Origin: an uncultured Oscillospiraceae bacterium
GTDB taxonomy: Bacteria > Bacillota > Clostridia > Oscillospirales > Acutalibacteraceae
Direction: 5' to 3'
Length of the DNA stretch: 64,000 nt
Assembly: GCA_902492455.1 (NCBI GenBank)
Contig: CABULH010000007.1
Span: forward strand, 62,001-126,000
The notes under the pieces are model-generated. The model saw nothing but the letters and a program-made list of their open reading frames with translations, had not been told where the DNA came from and searched no databases. The position numbers and the translations under genes were made by a program. This document shows, piece by piece, positions 35,197 to 44,923 of this stretch (its first letter is position 1; each line of letters opens with the position of its first letter).

Positions 35197-37812
35197 ATGG
35201 CTGAAATGACGCCGATGATGAAGCAGTATTTTGAAATAAAGGAGCAGCATCCAAACTGTATCCTATTTTTCCGTTTGGGCGATTTCTATGAGATGTTTTT
35301 CGACGATGCCAAGACGGCTTCCCAGGAACTGGAACTTGTTCTCACTGGTCGAGACTGCGGCCAGGAAGAACGAGCGCCCATGTGCGGCGTCCCTTTTCAC
35401 AGCTGCGAGTCTTATATCGCTCGTTTGGTAGCCAAAGGCTACAAGGTGGCCATCTGTGAACAGATGGAAGATCCCGCTTTGGCCAAGGGTTTGGTAAAAC
35501 GGGATGTGATCCGGATTATCACCCCGGGCACCATTATTGAAGGCAGTATGCTGGACGAGGGCAAAAATAACTATCTCTGCTCCTTATTCATCAGCGACGG
35601 GGCCGCCGACGCGGGCATCTGTTTTGCCGATTGTTCTACCGGCGATATTCATCTCACACGGATTTCCGGGGATGATGTTCTGCTGCGAGTCAATAACGAA
35701 CTGGGACGTTTTATGCCGCGGGAATTGCTGCTTAACGATACCGCAGCGGCCCAGAAGCCGGTGGTCGATTTTATCTGCAACCGGCTTGGGGCACAGCCAG
35801 AAACAGCGGATCCTGCTGCTTTTGATTATAATAAAGCGGAGGAGACAATCCTGCGGCATTTTCAAAAGGATACCCTGGAAAATCTGGGACTTCAGGACCA
35901 ATTTTCAGCCGTTCGGGCGCTTGGATGCGCCTTAGGGTATCTCTATGAGACCCAAATGAACGGTCTGGAGCGGATGAACAATCTGGACGTCTATTCCGAT
36001 GTGCAGTTCATGCGGTTGGATCTCACCGCCCGCCGCAATCTGGAACTGCTGGAAACTATGCGCAACAAGGAAAAGCGGGGTTCCCTACTGGGAGTGCTGG
36101 ATCACACCCATACGGCTATGGGCAAGCGTCTGATGCGCAGCTGGATTGAACAGCCATTAATCAATCCGGCCCAAATCAGCCGCCGGCACAATGCGGTGGA
36201 CGAACTGGTTCGTGAAACCGTGCTGCGGGGCGAATTGACCGAGAGCCTGTCGGATATCTATGATCTGGAACGGATCATGACCCGTATTGTATATGGCAGC
36301 GCCAACGCCAAGGAACTGCGTTCCCTGTCCCGAACCATCCAGTGCATGGCCCCTATCAAGGAACGCCTTCAGGATGTCAAATCCGTTTTTCTCAGTGAAA
36401 TCTGCCAAGATATCGATCCGCTAACCGATATTTTTGATTTGATCGAGCGTTCCATTGTGGATGATCCGCCCTTCTCCGTGAGGGAAGGCGGGATGATACG
36501 GGGAGGCTACAGCGAGGAAATTGATGAGCTGCGTTTTGAGATGTCTGATGGCAAAGGAGTCATCGCCCGGGTAGAGGCCCAGGAAAAAGAGCGCACAGGC
36601 ATCAAAAACTTGAAGGTTGGCTATAATCGGGTATTCGGCTATTATATCGAGGTATCCCGCTCCTATTCGGATCAGGTACCCGAAACCTACATACGCAAGC
36701 AAACCCTAGCCAATGCGGAACGCTATATCACCCAGGAACTGAAGGAGCTGGAAACCCGGGTGCTGGGCGCCAAAGATCGGGTGGTAGCACTGGAATATCA
36801 GCTTTTTACCGAGATCCGCACCAAAATTGCAGAAGAACTGCACCGGATTCAGGCTACGGCGCAGGCTGTCGCCCGGCTGGACGTGCTGTGTTCCTTCGCG
36901 GACGTGTCTGTCCGCAACGGCTATACCATGCCCCTGGTAGATCTTCAGGGGCGTATTGAGATCAAAAACGGCCGGCATCCAGTGGTAGAGGTCATTCAAG
37001 ACGCTCCTTTTGTGCCCAACGATACCTATCTGGATAACCACGAAAACCGCATCGCCTTGATTACCGGCCCCAATATGGCGGGTAAGTCCACCTATATGCG
37101 GCAGACGGCGCTGATCGTCCTCATGGCGCAGATTGGATGCTTTGTACCGGCGGAAAGCGCCACTATCGGTATTGTGGACAGCATCTTTACCCGAGTAGGA
37201 GCTTCCGATGATCTTTCCGCCGGTCAATCCACCTTTATGGTGGAAATGAGTGAGGTTGCCTCCATTTTGAAAAACGCCACCGCCAACAGCCTGATTATTT
37301 TTGATGAGATTGGCCGCGGTACCTCTACCTTCGATGGGATGAGCATTGCCCGAGCGGTGTTGGAGTATGTGGCCAACACCAAGAAGCTGGGTGCAAAGGC
37401 GTTGTTCGCCACCCATTATCATGAATTGACTGCGGTAGAATCAGAGATCGACTGCGTAAAAAACTACAACATCGCCGTTAAAAAGCGGGGAGACGATATC
37501 ACCTTCCTTCGCCGGATCATCCGAGGCCCTGCTGATGACAGCTACGGCATCGAAGTGGCCAAGCTGGCCGGGATTCCCGACAGCGTGGTTTCTCGGGCCA
37601 AAGAAATTCTCAAGCAGCTGGAAAACGGCGATATGGAAACAGCCAAGCCCACCGGTGACCGCTTTGAATCGGAGGACGGACAGCTTTCCCTGCTGCCAGC
37701 GGCTGATAATGAACTGATCCAACGGCTCAAGGAAATCGATGTTAATACACTGACGCCTATTGAAGCGCTGCAGACCCTTTATGAAATGTGCAAGGAAGCG
37801 GCGCGATATTAA
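35197..37812 (+). CDS. mutS: DNA mismatch repair protein MutS
   Basis: Recognises mismatches and small loops, then recruits MutL. The N-terminal mismatch-reading Phe-X-Glu is in GDFYEMFFDDA (near 28-38). Connector, core and clamp domains follow, and the C-terminal ATPase has Walker A GPNMAGKST near 628, LSAGQSTFMVEM and DEIGRGTSTFDG. The 871-residue length is normal. AAGGAAGGGA precedes the ATG. Confidence 0.98.
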   Translation: MAEMTPMMKQYFEIKEQHPNCILFFRLGDFYEMFFDDAKTASQELELVLTGRDCGQEERAPMCGVPFHSCESYIARLVAKGYKVAICEQMEDPALAKGLVKRDVIRIITPGTIIEGSMLDEGKNNYLCSLFISDGAADAGICFADCSTGDIHLTRISGDDVLLRVNNELGRFMPRELLLNDTAAAQKPVVDFICNRLGAQPETADPAAFDYNKAEETILRHFQKDTLENLGLQDQFSAVRALGCALGYLYETQMNGLERMNNLDVYSDVQFMRLDLTARRNLELLETMRNKEKRGSLLGVLDHTHTAMGKRLMRSWIEQPLINPAQISRRHNAVDELVRETVLRGELTESLSDIYDLERIMTRIVYGSANAKELRSLSRTIQCMAPIKERLQDVKSVFLSEICQDIDPLTDIFDLIERSIVDDPPFSVREGGMIRGGYSEEIDELRFEMSDGKGVIARVEAQEKERTGIKNLKVGYNRVFGYYIEVSRSYSDQVPETYIRKQTLANAERYITQELKELETRVLGAKDRVVALEYQLFTEIRTKIAEELHRIQATAQAVARLDVLCSFADVSVRNGYTMPLVDLQGRIEIKNGRHPVVEVIQDAPFVPNDTYLDNHENRIALITGPNMAGKSTYMRQTALIVLMAQIGCFVPAESATIGIVDSIFTRVGASDDLSAGQSTFMVEMSEVASILKNATANSLIIFDEIGRGTSTFDGMSIARAVLEYVANTKKLGAKALFATHYHELTAVESEIDCVKNYNIAVKKRGDDITFLRRIIRGPADDSYGIEVAKLAGIPDSVVSRAKEILKQLENGDMETAKPTGDRFESEDGQLSLLPAADNELIQRLKEIDVNTLTPIEALQTLYEMCKEAARY

Positions 37813-37832
37813 TTCCAGAGGAGGCGGCAATA

Positions 37833-39827
37833 ATGCCCAAGATTCATGTACTGGACAAACATACAGCAGAGCTGATTGCCGCTGGCGAGGTGGTGGAACG
37901 TCCGGCATCCGTAGTAAAAGAACTGCTGGAAAACGCCATCGATGCGGGAGCTACCGCCGTAACAGCAGAGATTCGCGGCGGAGGCGTATCCTATATGGGC
38001 ATTACGGATAACGGCTGCGGTATCGTCCGGGAGGATGTGCCCACTGCCTTTCTGCGTCATGCCACCAGCAAAGTGCAGACCGAACGGGATTTGGAAGCTA
38101 TCGGTACCCTCGGCTTCCGCGGAGAGGCGCTGGCTTCCATCGCCGCAGTCGCCCGTATAGAATTGCTTACCCGCACGGTGGAGGAAATCGCCGGTACCCG
38201 CTGTCTGCTGGAGGGCGGGGAGGATATGCAGCTGGAGGATGCCGGCTGTCCGCAGGGTACGACAATCCTCGTGCGGGATTTGTTTTATAATGTCCCCGCC
38301 AGAATGAAATTTCTCAAAAAAGATGTCAGTGAAGGGAACGCTGTCGCCGGCGTGGTGGATCGTATCGCTCTTTCTCATCCGGAGATTTCCGTCCGTTTTA
38401 TTCGGGAAGGACGTGAGGAACTGCTGACGCCGGGGGACGGTGACATCCTCGCCTGTATTTATTCGGTATTTGGGCGGGATTTCGCCGGAACCCTGATTCC
38501 GGTAAACTACACCCTGGGCGGTATCCGGGTACATGGCTTTGTCAGCAAGCCCACCAGCAGCCGGGCCAACCGCACCATGCAGCATTTTTTTATCAACGGC
38601 CGTTATGTCAAAACCAAAACAGCTATGGCCGCGCTGGAACAGGCCTTCAAAGGGTCGATCATGGTGGGGAAATTTCCTGCCTGTGTACTATATTTGGAGA
38701 TGCCGCCGGAAACGGTGGACGCCAATGTACATCCGGCCAAAATTGAGGTGCGATTCGTACAGGAGAAGCCGGTATTCGACGCTGTTTATCATGGGGTGCG
38801 TTCTGCGGTAGAGAACGAGGACGCGCCTAAACAGGCTGTGCTGCCTGCCAAAATCCCTATGGCCACTTCTGGGATCACTGGAACACAAACACATTTTGAG
38901 ACACGGTCCACGGCCCGTGCAAACGCTGTGGCCCTATCCAGACAGATGTTGGATACGCTGGTGGACGATGAACCGCCGCCTTCTTCTGATTCCTCCTCTA
39001 TTACCGAGGAAAAACGGGAATCAATACGGCGGCCGCAAATCATAAAAGCAGACAAGTCCTGGAGTGTCTCCAGACCGCTGCGGGATTCTACTCCAAATTA
39101 TTACGGCAGCGGTACCGTTTCGGTGGATATCGTACGGACAACCCCAACGCCTCCAACACCCACGCCTTCTATGGAAATCACACAGGAAAAACCGGCTGTT
39201 TTGTCGCCGACTCCTGCTGAAATATCGGTGAAGCCAGAGCAGTCTTCGGTGGATGAACCGCCTGCTGTTCTTTATATTGGCGAGGTATATCGTACCTACA
39301 TCATTGCCCAAATGGGGGATTCGCTTTATATCATCGATAAGCATGCCGCTCATGAACGGCTTCTGTACAATCGTCTTAAGGAAACGGCTCATCAGGAGGC
39401 CCAACTGCTGCTGGAGCCGGTGGCTGTCACTCTGAACAGAGAAGAATATGCGGCGATACTGTCGGTGCTGAAGGAGTTGGAGGAAGCGGGATTTGAAGTG
39501 GAAGACTTCGGCGGCGGTTCGGTGCTGGTTCGGGCGATTCCCATGATGCTGGACGGCTGCGACGCGGAGGCCGCTATTCAGGAAATCGCCGGCGGCCTGA
39601 TCTCTGGCCGCCAGGAGATCGCTATGGATAAGCTGGACTGGATTTATCATTCCACCGCCTGCCGCGCTGCGATAAAGGGCGGGGACGGCAGCCGTCCGGA
39701 AGAGCTCAAGGCGCTGGCCGAACGGGTTCTGCTTCAGGACGATATCCGCTACTGCCCCCACGGCCGTCCGGTTTGTTTTGAGCTGACACGCAAGGAACTG
39801 GAAAAACAATTCGGACGTATCGTTTGA
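37833..39827 (+). CDS. mutL: DNA mismatch repair protein MutL
   Basis: GHKL ATPase that links MutS to strand removal. The N-terminal ATP site has LLENAIDAGAT, TDNGCGI and GFRGEAL. A Pro/Ser/Thr-rich linker (about 330-480) leads to the endonuclease domain, with the metal motif IDKHAAHERLLYN, ACRAAIKGG and CPHGRP. The usual DQHAX2EX4E motif ends here in Asn instead of Glu. The 664-residue frame starts at the ATG after GAGGAGG; 15 upstream codons lie inside mutS. Confidence 0.97.
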   Translation: MPKIHVLDKHTAELIAAGEVVERPASVVKELLENAIDAGATAVTAEIRGGGVSYMGITDNGCGIVREDVPTAFLRHATSKVQTERDLEAIGTLGFRGEALASIAAVARIELLTRTVEEIAGTRCLLEGGEDMQLEDAGCPQGTTILVRDLFYNVPARMKFLKKDVSEGNAVAGVVDRIALSHPEISVRFIREGREELLTPGDGDILACIYSVFGRDFAGTLIPVNYTLGGIRVHGFVSKPTSSRANRTMQHFFINGRYVKTKTAMAALEQAFKGSIMVGKFPACVLYLEMPPETVDANVHPAKIEVRFVQEKPVFDAVYHGVRSAVENEDAPKQAVLPAKIPMATSGITGTQTHFETRSTARANAVALSRQMLDTLVDDEPPPSSDSSSITEEKRESIRRPQIIKADKSWSVSRPLRDSTPNYYGSGTVSVDIVRTTPTPPTPTPSMEITQEKPAVLSPTPAEISVKPEQSSVDEPPAVLYIGEVYRTYIIAQMGDSLYIIDKHAAHERLLYNRLKETAHQEAQLLLEPVAVTLNREEYAAILSVLKELEEAGFEVEDFGGGSVLVRAIPMMLDGCDAEAAIQEIAGGLISGRQEIAMDKLDWIYHSTACRAAIKGGDGSRPEELKALAERVLLQDDIRYCPHGRPVCFELTRKELEKQFGRIV

Positions 39828-39840
39828 AAAGGAGCGTTTC

Positions 39841-40827
39841 ATGGCGGATCAACAGCGAATTCCCTTGCCTGTGGTGGCGGGGCCTACAGCCTCCGGCAAA
39901 ACCGGCTTGGCTATTTATCTGGCAAAAGAAATGAACGGCGAGGTTGTTTCTGCCGATTCCATGCAGATTTATCGGGATCTATCTATCGGTACAGCCCGAC
40001 CTGCCGAAGAGGAAATGCAGGGGATTCCTCATCATGTGATGGGATTTCTGCCGCTGGACGCGTCCTACAGCGTAGCCCGTTATATACAAGATGCCGGCAG
40101 GTCCATCGCCGCCATATGGAAGCGCAACAAACTGCCCATTCTCTGCGGCGGCACCGGTCTGTACATTCAGGCATTGGCAGAAAATCTGCAGTTTCTGCCT
40201 GAAGAGGATGCAGGCGGTGTCATTCGGCGACAGCTGCAGGAACAGGCGGAACGGGAAGGAACCGCACCGCTGTTGCGGGAACTGGCCTCCCTGGATCCGG
40301 AAACTGCTGAACGGCTGCATCCAAATGACAGCGGCCGCATCATCCGGGCTCTGGAACTGGTGAAAACCACCGGTATCACTATGAGTGAACAGTATCGGCG
40401 TTCCCGTTCGCAGCCAACGCCTTATGACGCGTGTTTATTGGTATTGGATGTCCGGGATCGCGCGTATTTATACAATCGGATTAATCTTCGGGTGGAAGAT
40501 ATGTTTGCCGACGGGCTGTTGGAAGAGGCGCGAAAAGCATTGGAGCTCGCTCCAAACGGTACGGCGCTGCAGGCCATCGGATATAAAGAACTGTCCCCTT
40601 ATTTTCAGGGTGATTTGTCACTGCCGGAAGCAAAGGAAATTTTGAAACGGCAGACCAGACGTTATGCCAAACGGCAGCTAACGTGGTTTCATCGTATGGC
40701 TGGCGCTCATTTTCTCTATATTGATGACTATGAAAACCAAGAGGCTTTATACAGGGCTGCACTGCATGCTTTTCAGACTCACTATAATATGAATGGACAG
40801 GAGACAGGGGAGAGGGAGCATGGATAA
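39841..40827 (+). CDS. miaA: tRNA dimethylallyltransferase
   Basis: Transfers the dimethylallyl group to A37 of tRNAs reading UNN codons, the step before MiaB. Seen are the P-loop GPTASGKT, DSMQIYRDLSIGTARP, the LCGGTGLYIQAL block and the QTRRYAKRQLTWFHR segment. The 328-residue length is normal. Its last eight bases overlap the next gene's start. Confidence 0.97.
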   Translation: MADQQRIPLPVVAGPTASGKTGLAIYLAKEMNGEVVSADSMQIYRDLSIGTARPAEEEMQGIPHHVMGFLPLDASYSVARYIQDAGRSIAAIWKRNKLPILCGGTGLYIQALAENLQFLPEEDAGGVIRRQLQEQAEREGTAPLLRELASLDPETAERLHPNDSGRIIRALELVKTTGITMSEQYRRSRSQPTPYDACLLVLDVRDRAYLYNRINLRVEDMFADGLLEEARKALELAPNGTALQAIGYKELSPYFQGDLSLPEAKEILKRQTRRYAKRQLTWFHRMAGAHFLYIDDYENQEALYRAALHAFQTHYNMNGQETGEREHG

Positions 40828-42085
40828 ATTTATCAAAAAGATTTTAACCCTTCTGATGTCCGCTTTTTTACTGTGCTATGTGGGATATCAAGCCTACCAG
40901 GTGTTTTATACGCCAGTCAGTACGGAAACCGTTTATTCTCACGCGCTCTATGAAACCGTAGATACGCAGGGAATCGTCATACGCAATGAAACACCAATCA
41001 ATCAAAACGTAGAAGGATATATCTATTATACAGCGGAAAATGGCAGCCGGGTGGCGAAGGACGGGAATATCGCCAGCATCTATCAAAACGAGGAGGAAGC
41101 CCGTATTCAGCAGCAGATCGGCCAATTGGAGGAACAGATCAGCGCTTTAGCGGTTCTGCAATCCCAAGCTGCTGCCAATCCGGTTAAGCTGGAACTGATT
41201 AACAAGCAGATCGATAATGCCCTGTCCGAGCTGATTGCCTCGACCAACACACCGGTATACAATGATTTGTATGGTTCACATTCCCGGCTTTTATCTCTGC
41301 TAAACAAACGGCAGATGACAATAGGAAAGGTAAGCAGCTTTACAGATAGAATTGCTGCATTGACAGAACAAAAAAACAGTCTGCAAGCTCAGTTGAATAT
41401 AACCCCTCAGGCCATTAAATCACCTGTAGCGGGCTATTTTGTCAGCAAGGCCGACGGGCTGGAGAATATCTTAGACTACGACAAGGCGTTGAGCCTTACT
41501 ACCGCTGAGATCAGTGGTGCTTTAAACGCTGCGCCGAAAGCTATAGAAGAATCCAACATCGGTAAAGTGGTGGGGGATTACGAATGGTATTTGGCTTGTG
41601 TGCTTTCTGTCAAGGAAGCCGGCTCTGTCAAGGAGGGGACCGCACTTACCGTTTTGCTGCCCTTTGTATCGGATGAAGCGGTGCCGGTTACCGTTGCCGC
41701 TGCCAATCGGGATAAAGACGGACAGGTTGCTATTATTTTCCAGTGTAACTACATGTCTAAAGAATTGTCCTCCGTCCGCCGGGAACCTATTCAGATTCAG
41801 GTAAAACGTCATGAAGGACTGCGGGTTCCCACTTCGGCTATCCACACAAACGACGATCATCAGCCTGGTGTCTATGTCCGTATGGGAAATACCATTCTTT
41901 TTAAAAAGATTGTTATTGAGTACAGCACCCCCGCCTATTCCATCTGCAAGACTTTTGACACTATCAACGCTGAGGCATTGGCGGATGATCCGGAGTCCTC
42001 TCTGCGGGAACGGGATTATCTTAAGCTGTATGACGATATCGTAACAGAAGGGAAGGGGTTATATGACGGAAAGATTATCCGCTGA
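40820..42085 (+). CDS. HlyD-family membrane-fusion-like protein
   Basis: A 421-residue protein with a short cytoplasmic N-terminus, one membrane anchor (about 5-24), a coiled-coil hairpin (about 90-190) and beta-barrel regions typical of HlyD/RND adaptor proteins. No transporter gene is adjacent. Genes of this type often sit directly before yggS-sepF in Clostridia, so a role at the division site or in the envelope is possible (inference). The ATG overlaps the end of miaA by eight bases. Confidence 0.82.
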   Translation: MDKFIKKILTLLMSAFLLCYVGYQAYQVFYTPVSTETVYSHALYETVDTQGIVIRNETPINQNVEGYIYYTAENGSRVAKDGNIASIYQNEEEARIQQQIGQLEEQISALAVLQSQAAANPVKLELINKQIDNALSELIASTNTPVYNDLYGSHSRLLSLLNKRQMTIGKVSSFTDRIAALTEQKNSLQAQLNITPQAIKSPVAGYFVSKADGLENILDYDKALSLTTAEISGALNAAPKAIEESNIGKVVGDYEWYLACVLSVKEAGSVKEGTALTVLLPFVSDEAVPVTVAAANRDKDGQVAIIFQCNYMSKELSSVRREPIQIQVKRHEGLRVPTSAIHTNDDHQPGVYVRMGNTILFKKIVIEYSTPAYSICKTFDTINAEALADDPESSLRERDYLKLYDDIVTEGKGLYDGKIIR

Positions 42086-42815
42086 TTCTTCCGCCTGTCC
42101 TGCGGATTCGGCTGTACTGCTGAGAGAAAATTTGAATCAGATACGGCAGCATATCGCCGATGCCTGTGCAGCGTGCGGACGTTCGGAAAAGGAGATCACC
42201 TTATTGGGGGTTACCAAAACGGTGGATTCTGAACGAATCAACGCAGCCATCGCGGCAGGTATTCGTCAGATTGGAGAAAACCGGGTACAAGAATTTCTGC
42301 AGAAGCGGGAGGCTCTGCATCTGGAAGGAATCCGTACTCATCTGATCGGTCATCTGCAGACCAACAAGGTAGAAAAAATCGTCGGGTCAGTGGATATGAT
42401 CGAATCGGTGGATAGTCTGCGGCTTGCTCAGGCCATAGCTTCTGCTTCCAGGAAACGAGGGATTGTAACCGATGTTTTGGTGGAAGTCAATATCGGCGGA
42501 GAAGCGGCCAAGTCCGGGATAGCACCGGAGGCGGCGGAAGATTTACTTCATCAGCTGTCATCGCTGAAAGGAATTCAGGTTCGGGGAATGATGACAGTTC
42601 CGCCTATTTCTGAGACAGATATGGAAAAAAGAAGGTATTTTTCCCGAATGAAGAAACTGTTTGTTGACATACGGAGCAAAAACATAGATAATATCCATAT
42701 GGATATCCTGTCCATGGGTATGTCCGACGATTACATACAGGCGATACTGGAAGGCTCCACGGAGGTGCGCATTGGCTCCGCTCTTTTCGGCAAACGCGTG
42801 TATCCGTCGTTATAA
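42063..42815 (+). CDS. YggS-family PLP homeostasis protein
   Basis: A 250-residue PLP-binding barrel protein (PLPBP/YlmE) that keeps free pyridoxal phosphate and amino acid pools in balance. The PLP-lysine is in LLGVTKTV, with IGENRVQEF, HLIGHLQTNKV and the C-terminal LSMGMSDDY and VRIGSALFG. It overlaps the HlyD-like gene by 23 bases; AGAAGGGAAGGGG lies before the ATG. The yggS-sepF-ylmH order is the standard Gram-positive division cluster. Confidence 0.95.
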   Translation: MTERLSADSSACPADSAVLLRENLNQIRQHIADACAACGRSEKEITLLGVTKTVDSERINAAIAAGIRQIGENRVQEFLQKREALHLEGIRTHLIGHLQTNKVEKIVGSVDMIESVDSLRLAQAIASASRKRGIVTDVLVEVNIGGEAAKSGIAPEAAEDLLHQLSSLKGIQVRGMMTVPPISETDMEKRRYFSRMKKLFVDIRSKNIDNIHMDILSMGMSDDYIQAILEGSTEVRIGSALFGKRVYPSL

Positions 42816-42836
42816 CAATAAGCGGGAGGTAAAATC

Positions 42837-43292
42837 ATGGGACTGTTCGATAAGATCAAGGGGTTTATTGGGGATCCGGAAGAAGATGAAGATTTGGATA
42901 TGGAAATGGACGACGAGATGGATTTCGTCTCCAAAAATGAGGATTCCACCGAAACGTTCAGTGCTTCCGCCGATGCAACCAAGCGGAACAACAAAGTTGT
43001 GAACATACACGCGACGGCGCAGCTGCAGGTGGTTCTGGTGAAACCGGAACGCTTTGATGATGCCAGCACCGTTGCCGATCATCTGAATGCCAAACGCACT
43101 GTAGTGCTGAATCTGGAGTCTGCCAACAAAGATGTTGCCCGCCGTATACTGGATTTTCTCAGCGGTGTAGCCTATGCCAATGACGGACAGATTAAGAAAG
43201 TTGCCAACTGCACCTTCATCATTACTCCCTATAATGTGGGCATCATGGGCGATCTGCTGGATGAGCTGGAGAACAATGGCCTCTATTTCTGA
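42837..43292 (+). CDS. sepF: Cell division protein SepF
   Basis: Membrane-associated protein that bundles FtsZ filaments and anchors the Z-ring. The N-terminal amphipathic helix MGLFDKIKGFIG binds membrane, an acidic linker follows, and the C-terminal dimer domain has VVLVKPERFDDA and TFIITPYNVGIM. The 151-residue length is normal. Its end overlaps the ylmH-like start by 17 bases. Confidence 0.96.
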   Translation: MGLFDKIKGFIGDPEEDEDLDMEMDDEMDFVSKNEDSTETFSASADATKRNNKVVNIHATAQLQVVLVKPERFDDASTVADHLNAKRTVVLNLESANKDVARRILDFLSGVAYANDGQIKKVANCTFIITPYNVGIMGDLLDELENNGLYF

Positions 43293-44043
43293 CCGTGAAA
43301 AGGAAAATGCTCTGCTGCTGGCTCGCCTGCGGGATGCCGTTAGACTTTGCCGCCAGCGCAGCTGTCCTCAGTTTGTGGGATTTTTGGACGAGCATCAGCA
43401 GGTGCTGGCACAATCCCTTGAAAAAGAAATGGGAAGCGACTCCCTTTGCTTTTATGGGGGTCATAGCGAGGCTGAACGCACGATAGCGGGCTTTTTCCCT
43501 TCTTATATGGGACCGGACTTTACGTTTTTTCCCATTAAATCGTTGTCCTTTTCCTACCGGAAAGATGCCGTCCTGCAGCACCGTGATTTTCTAGGAACAA
43601 TGCTTTCCTGCGGCGTTCGGCGGGACAAAATTGGGGATATTTTGTGTGGAACCGGTTTTACCGTTGCTTTCGTGAATACGGAAATCGCCGATTTCCTGTG
43701 CGATCAGATTCGGAAGGTTGGCGGAGAAGGGGTTGTGGTGACTGATGGTTTTCAGGGAGAACTTCCCCAGGCACATCATTACAAAGAAATACGGGATACG
43801 GTCGCTTCACCGCGGCTAGATGCGGTCGTGAAAGCGGCAATCGGCGCGTCTCGTGAAGAGGCAGCCCGCCGTATTACAGCGGGAGCGGTTTCCCTTAATC
43901 ACGTGCTGTGCGAAAACGGCTCTGCGGCTGTACGGGAGGGAGACATTCTTTCCATTCGCGGCGAAGGCCGCTTTCGCATCCAGGAACTGGGGCTGCCTAC
44001 CCGCAAAGGACGGTTGTTTTTAACAATAAAAAAATATATCTGA
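43276..44043 (+). CDS. YlmH-family RNA-binding protein (S4 domain)
   Basis: A 255-residue protein of the YlmH family. The N-terminal domain has HSEAERTIAGFFP, and the C-terminal S4 RNA-binding domain has RLDAVVKAAIGASREEAARR shortened to the core GASREEAARRI and AVSLNH. In Bacillus this family has been linked to ribosome rescue and division. The ATG at 43276, after GGAGAACA, overlaps the sepF end; the longer frame to 43174 lies inside sepF. Confidence 0.92.
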   Translation: MASISDREKENALLLARLRDAVRLCRQRSCPQFVGFLDEHQQVLAQSLEKEMGSDSLCFYGGHSEAERTIAGFFPSYMGPDFTFFPIKSLSFSYRKDAVLQHRDFLGTMLSCGVRRDKIGDILCGTGFTVAFVNTEIADFLCDQIRKVGGEGVVVTDGFQGELPQAHHYKEIRDTVASPRLDAVVKAAIGASREEAARRITAGAVSLNHVLCENGSAAVREGDILSIRGEGRFRIQELGLPTRKGRLFLTIKKYI

Positions 44044-44060
44044 CAGAAGGGAGTCTCATC

Positions 44061-44876
44061 ATGCTTACCCCTGATGATATCCGTAACATTGCCTTTACCA
44101 AAACGATGGGCGGTTATAAAACAGCCGAAGTGGATACATTTATCGATCAGTGCGCGGATACGGTTACAGCGTTAATAAAGGAAAAAAACGAACTTTCAAA
44201 AAAACTGGAGGTTCTGGCGGACAAACTGGTGGAATACCGCAACGAGGAAGACAGCATACGCACCGCCCTTCTGAGTGCGCAGCGTCTTGGCGATACCGTT
44301 GTACGGGAAGCCAATCACAAGGCTGGTCTGATTCTTGATGATGCCAATATCAAGGCCGAAAAAATCGTGGAAAATGCCAAGAAGAGTATTACCAACGAAG
44401 AAGCGGAGTTGGTACGTATCCGCAAGGAGATTTCCAACTTCAAATCCCGGATGCTGTCCATTTATCGGGAGCATTTGGCGTTAATCGATGTGCTGCCGGA
44501 TTACCATGAGGAACAGTCGGCTGCGGCAGAAGCGGTATCAGCCCCTGTCGATGAACCCTTCCCTCAGGAAACAGTCGCTGCGCCGATGCCGGAAGTATCC
44601 GCGGCTCAACCTCAACAGGAAGTTGCTGAAACGCCTTTGGTTTTTGAACCGGTTGTAGAGGAAGCGGCGATTTCGACGGCTGTGCCGGAGCGGACTTTCG
44701 CGCTGAATATCCCGGAGATTCAGGATGAAGATCCTGTACCTATGGCGGCTGCCGAACCTCAGGAAGCGGAAAAACTTCATGGGAATCCTCGTTTTGCGAA
44801 TTTAAAGTTCGGAGACGAATATGATATATCTAAGGACGACAGTGAACCCAAGGGCTTTTTTCGGCGAAAAAAATAA
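44061..44876 (+). CDS. divIVA: DivIVA-domain cell division protein
   Basis: Curvature-sensing scaffold that marks poles and septa. The N-terminal lipid-binding segment is MLTPDDIRNIAFTKTMGGYK, followed by VDTFID and a coiled coil (about 30-140). The tail is acidic and Pro/Ala-rich and ends in a basic FFRRKK. The 271-residue length is longer than Bacillus DivIVA, mostly in the tail. It is 17 bases after the ylmH-like gene. Confidence 0.94.
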   Translation: MLTPDDIRNIAFTKTMGGYKTAEVDTFIDQCADTVTALIKEKNELSKKLEVLADKLVEYRNEEDSIRTALLSAQRLGDTVVREANHKAGLILDDANIKAEKIVENAKKSITNEEAELVRIRKEISNFKSRMLSIYREHLALIDVLPDYHEEQSAAAEAVSAPVDEPFPQETVAAPMPEVSAAQPQQEVAETPLVFEPVVEEAAISTAVPERTFALNIPEIQDEDPVPMAAAEPQEAEKLHGNPRFANLKFGDEYDISKDDSEPKGFFRRKK

Positions 44877-44923
44877 AGCTGCCGGCGCATTGTCGAAAAA
44901 GCCAACAGCAGGGAGTAGAGTAC

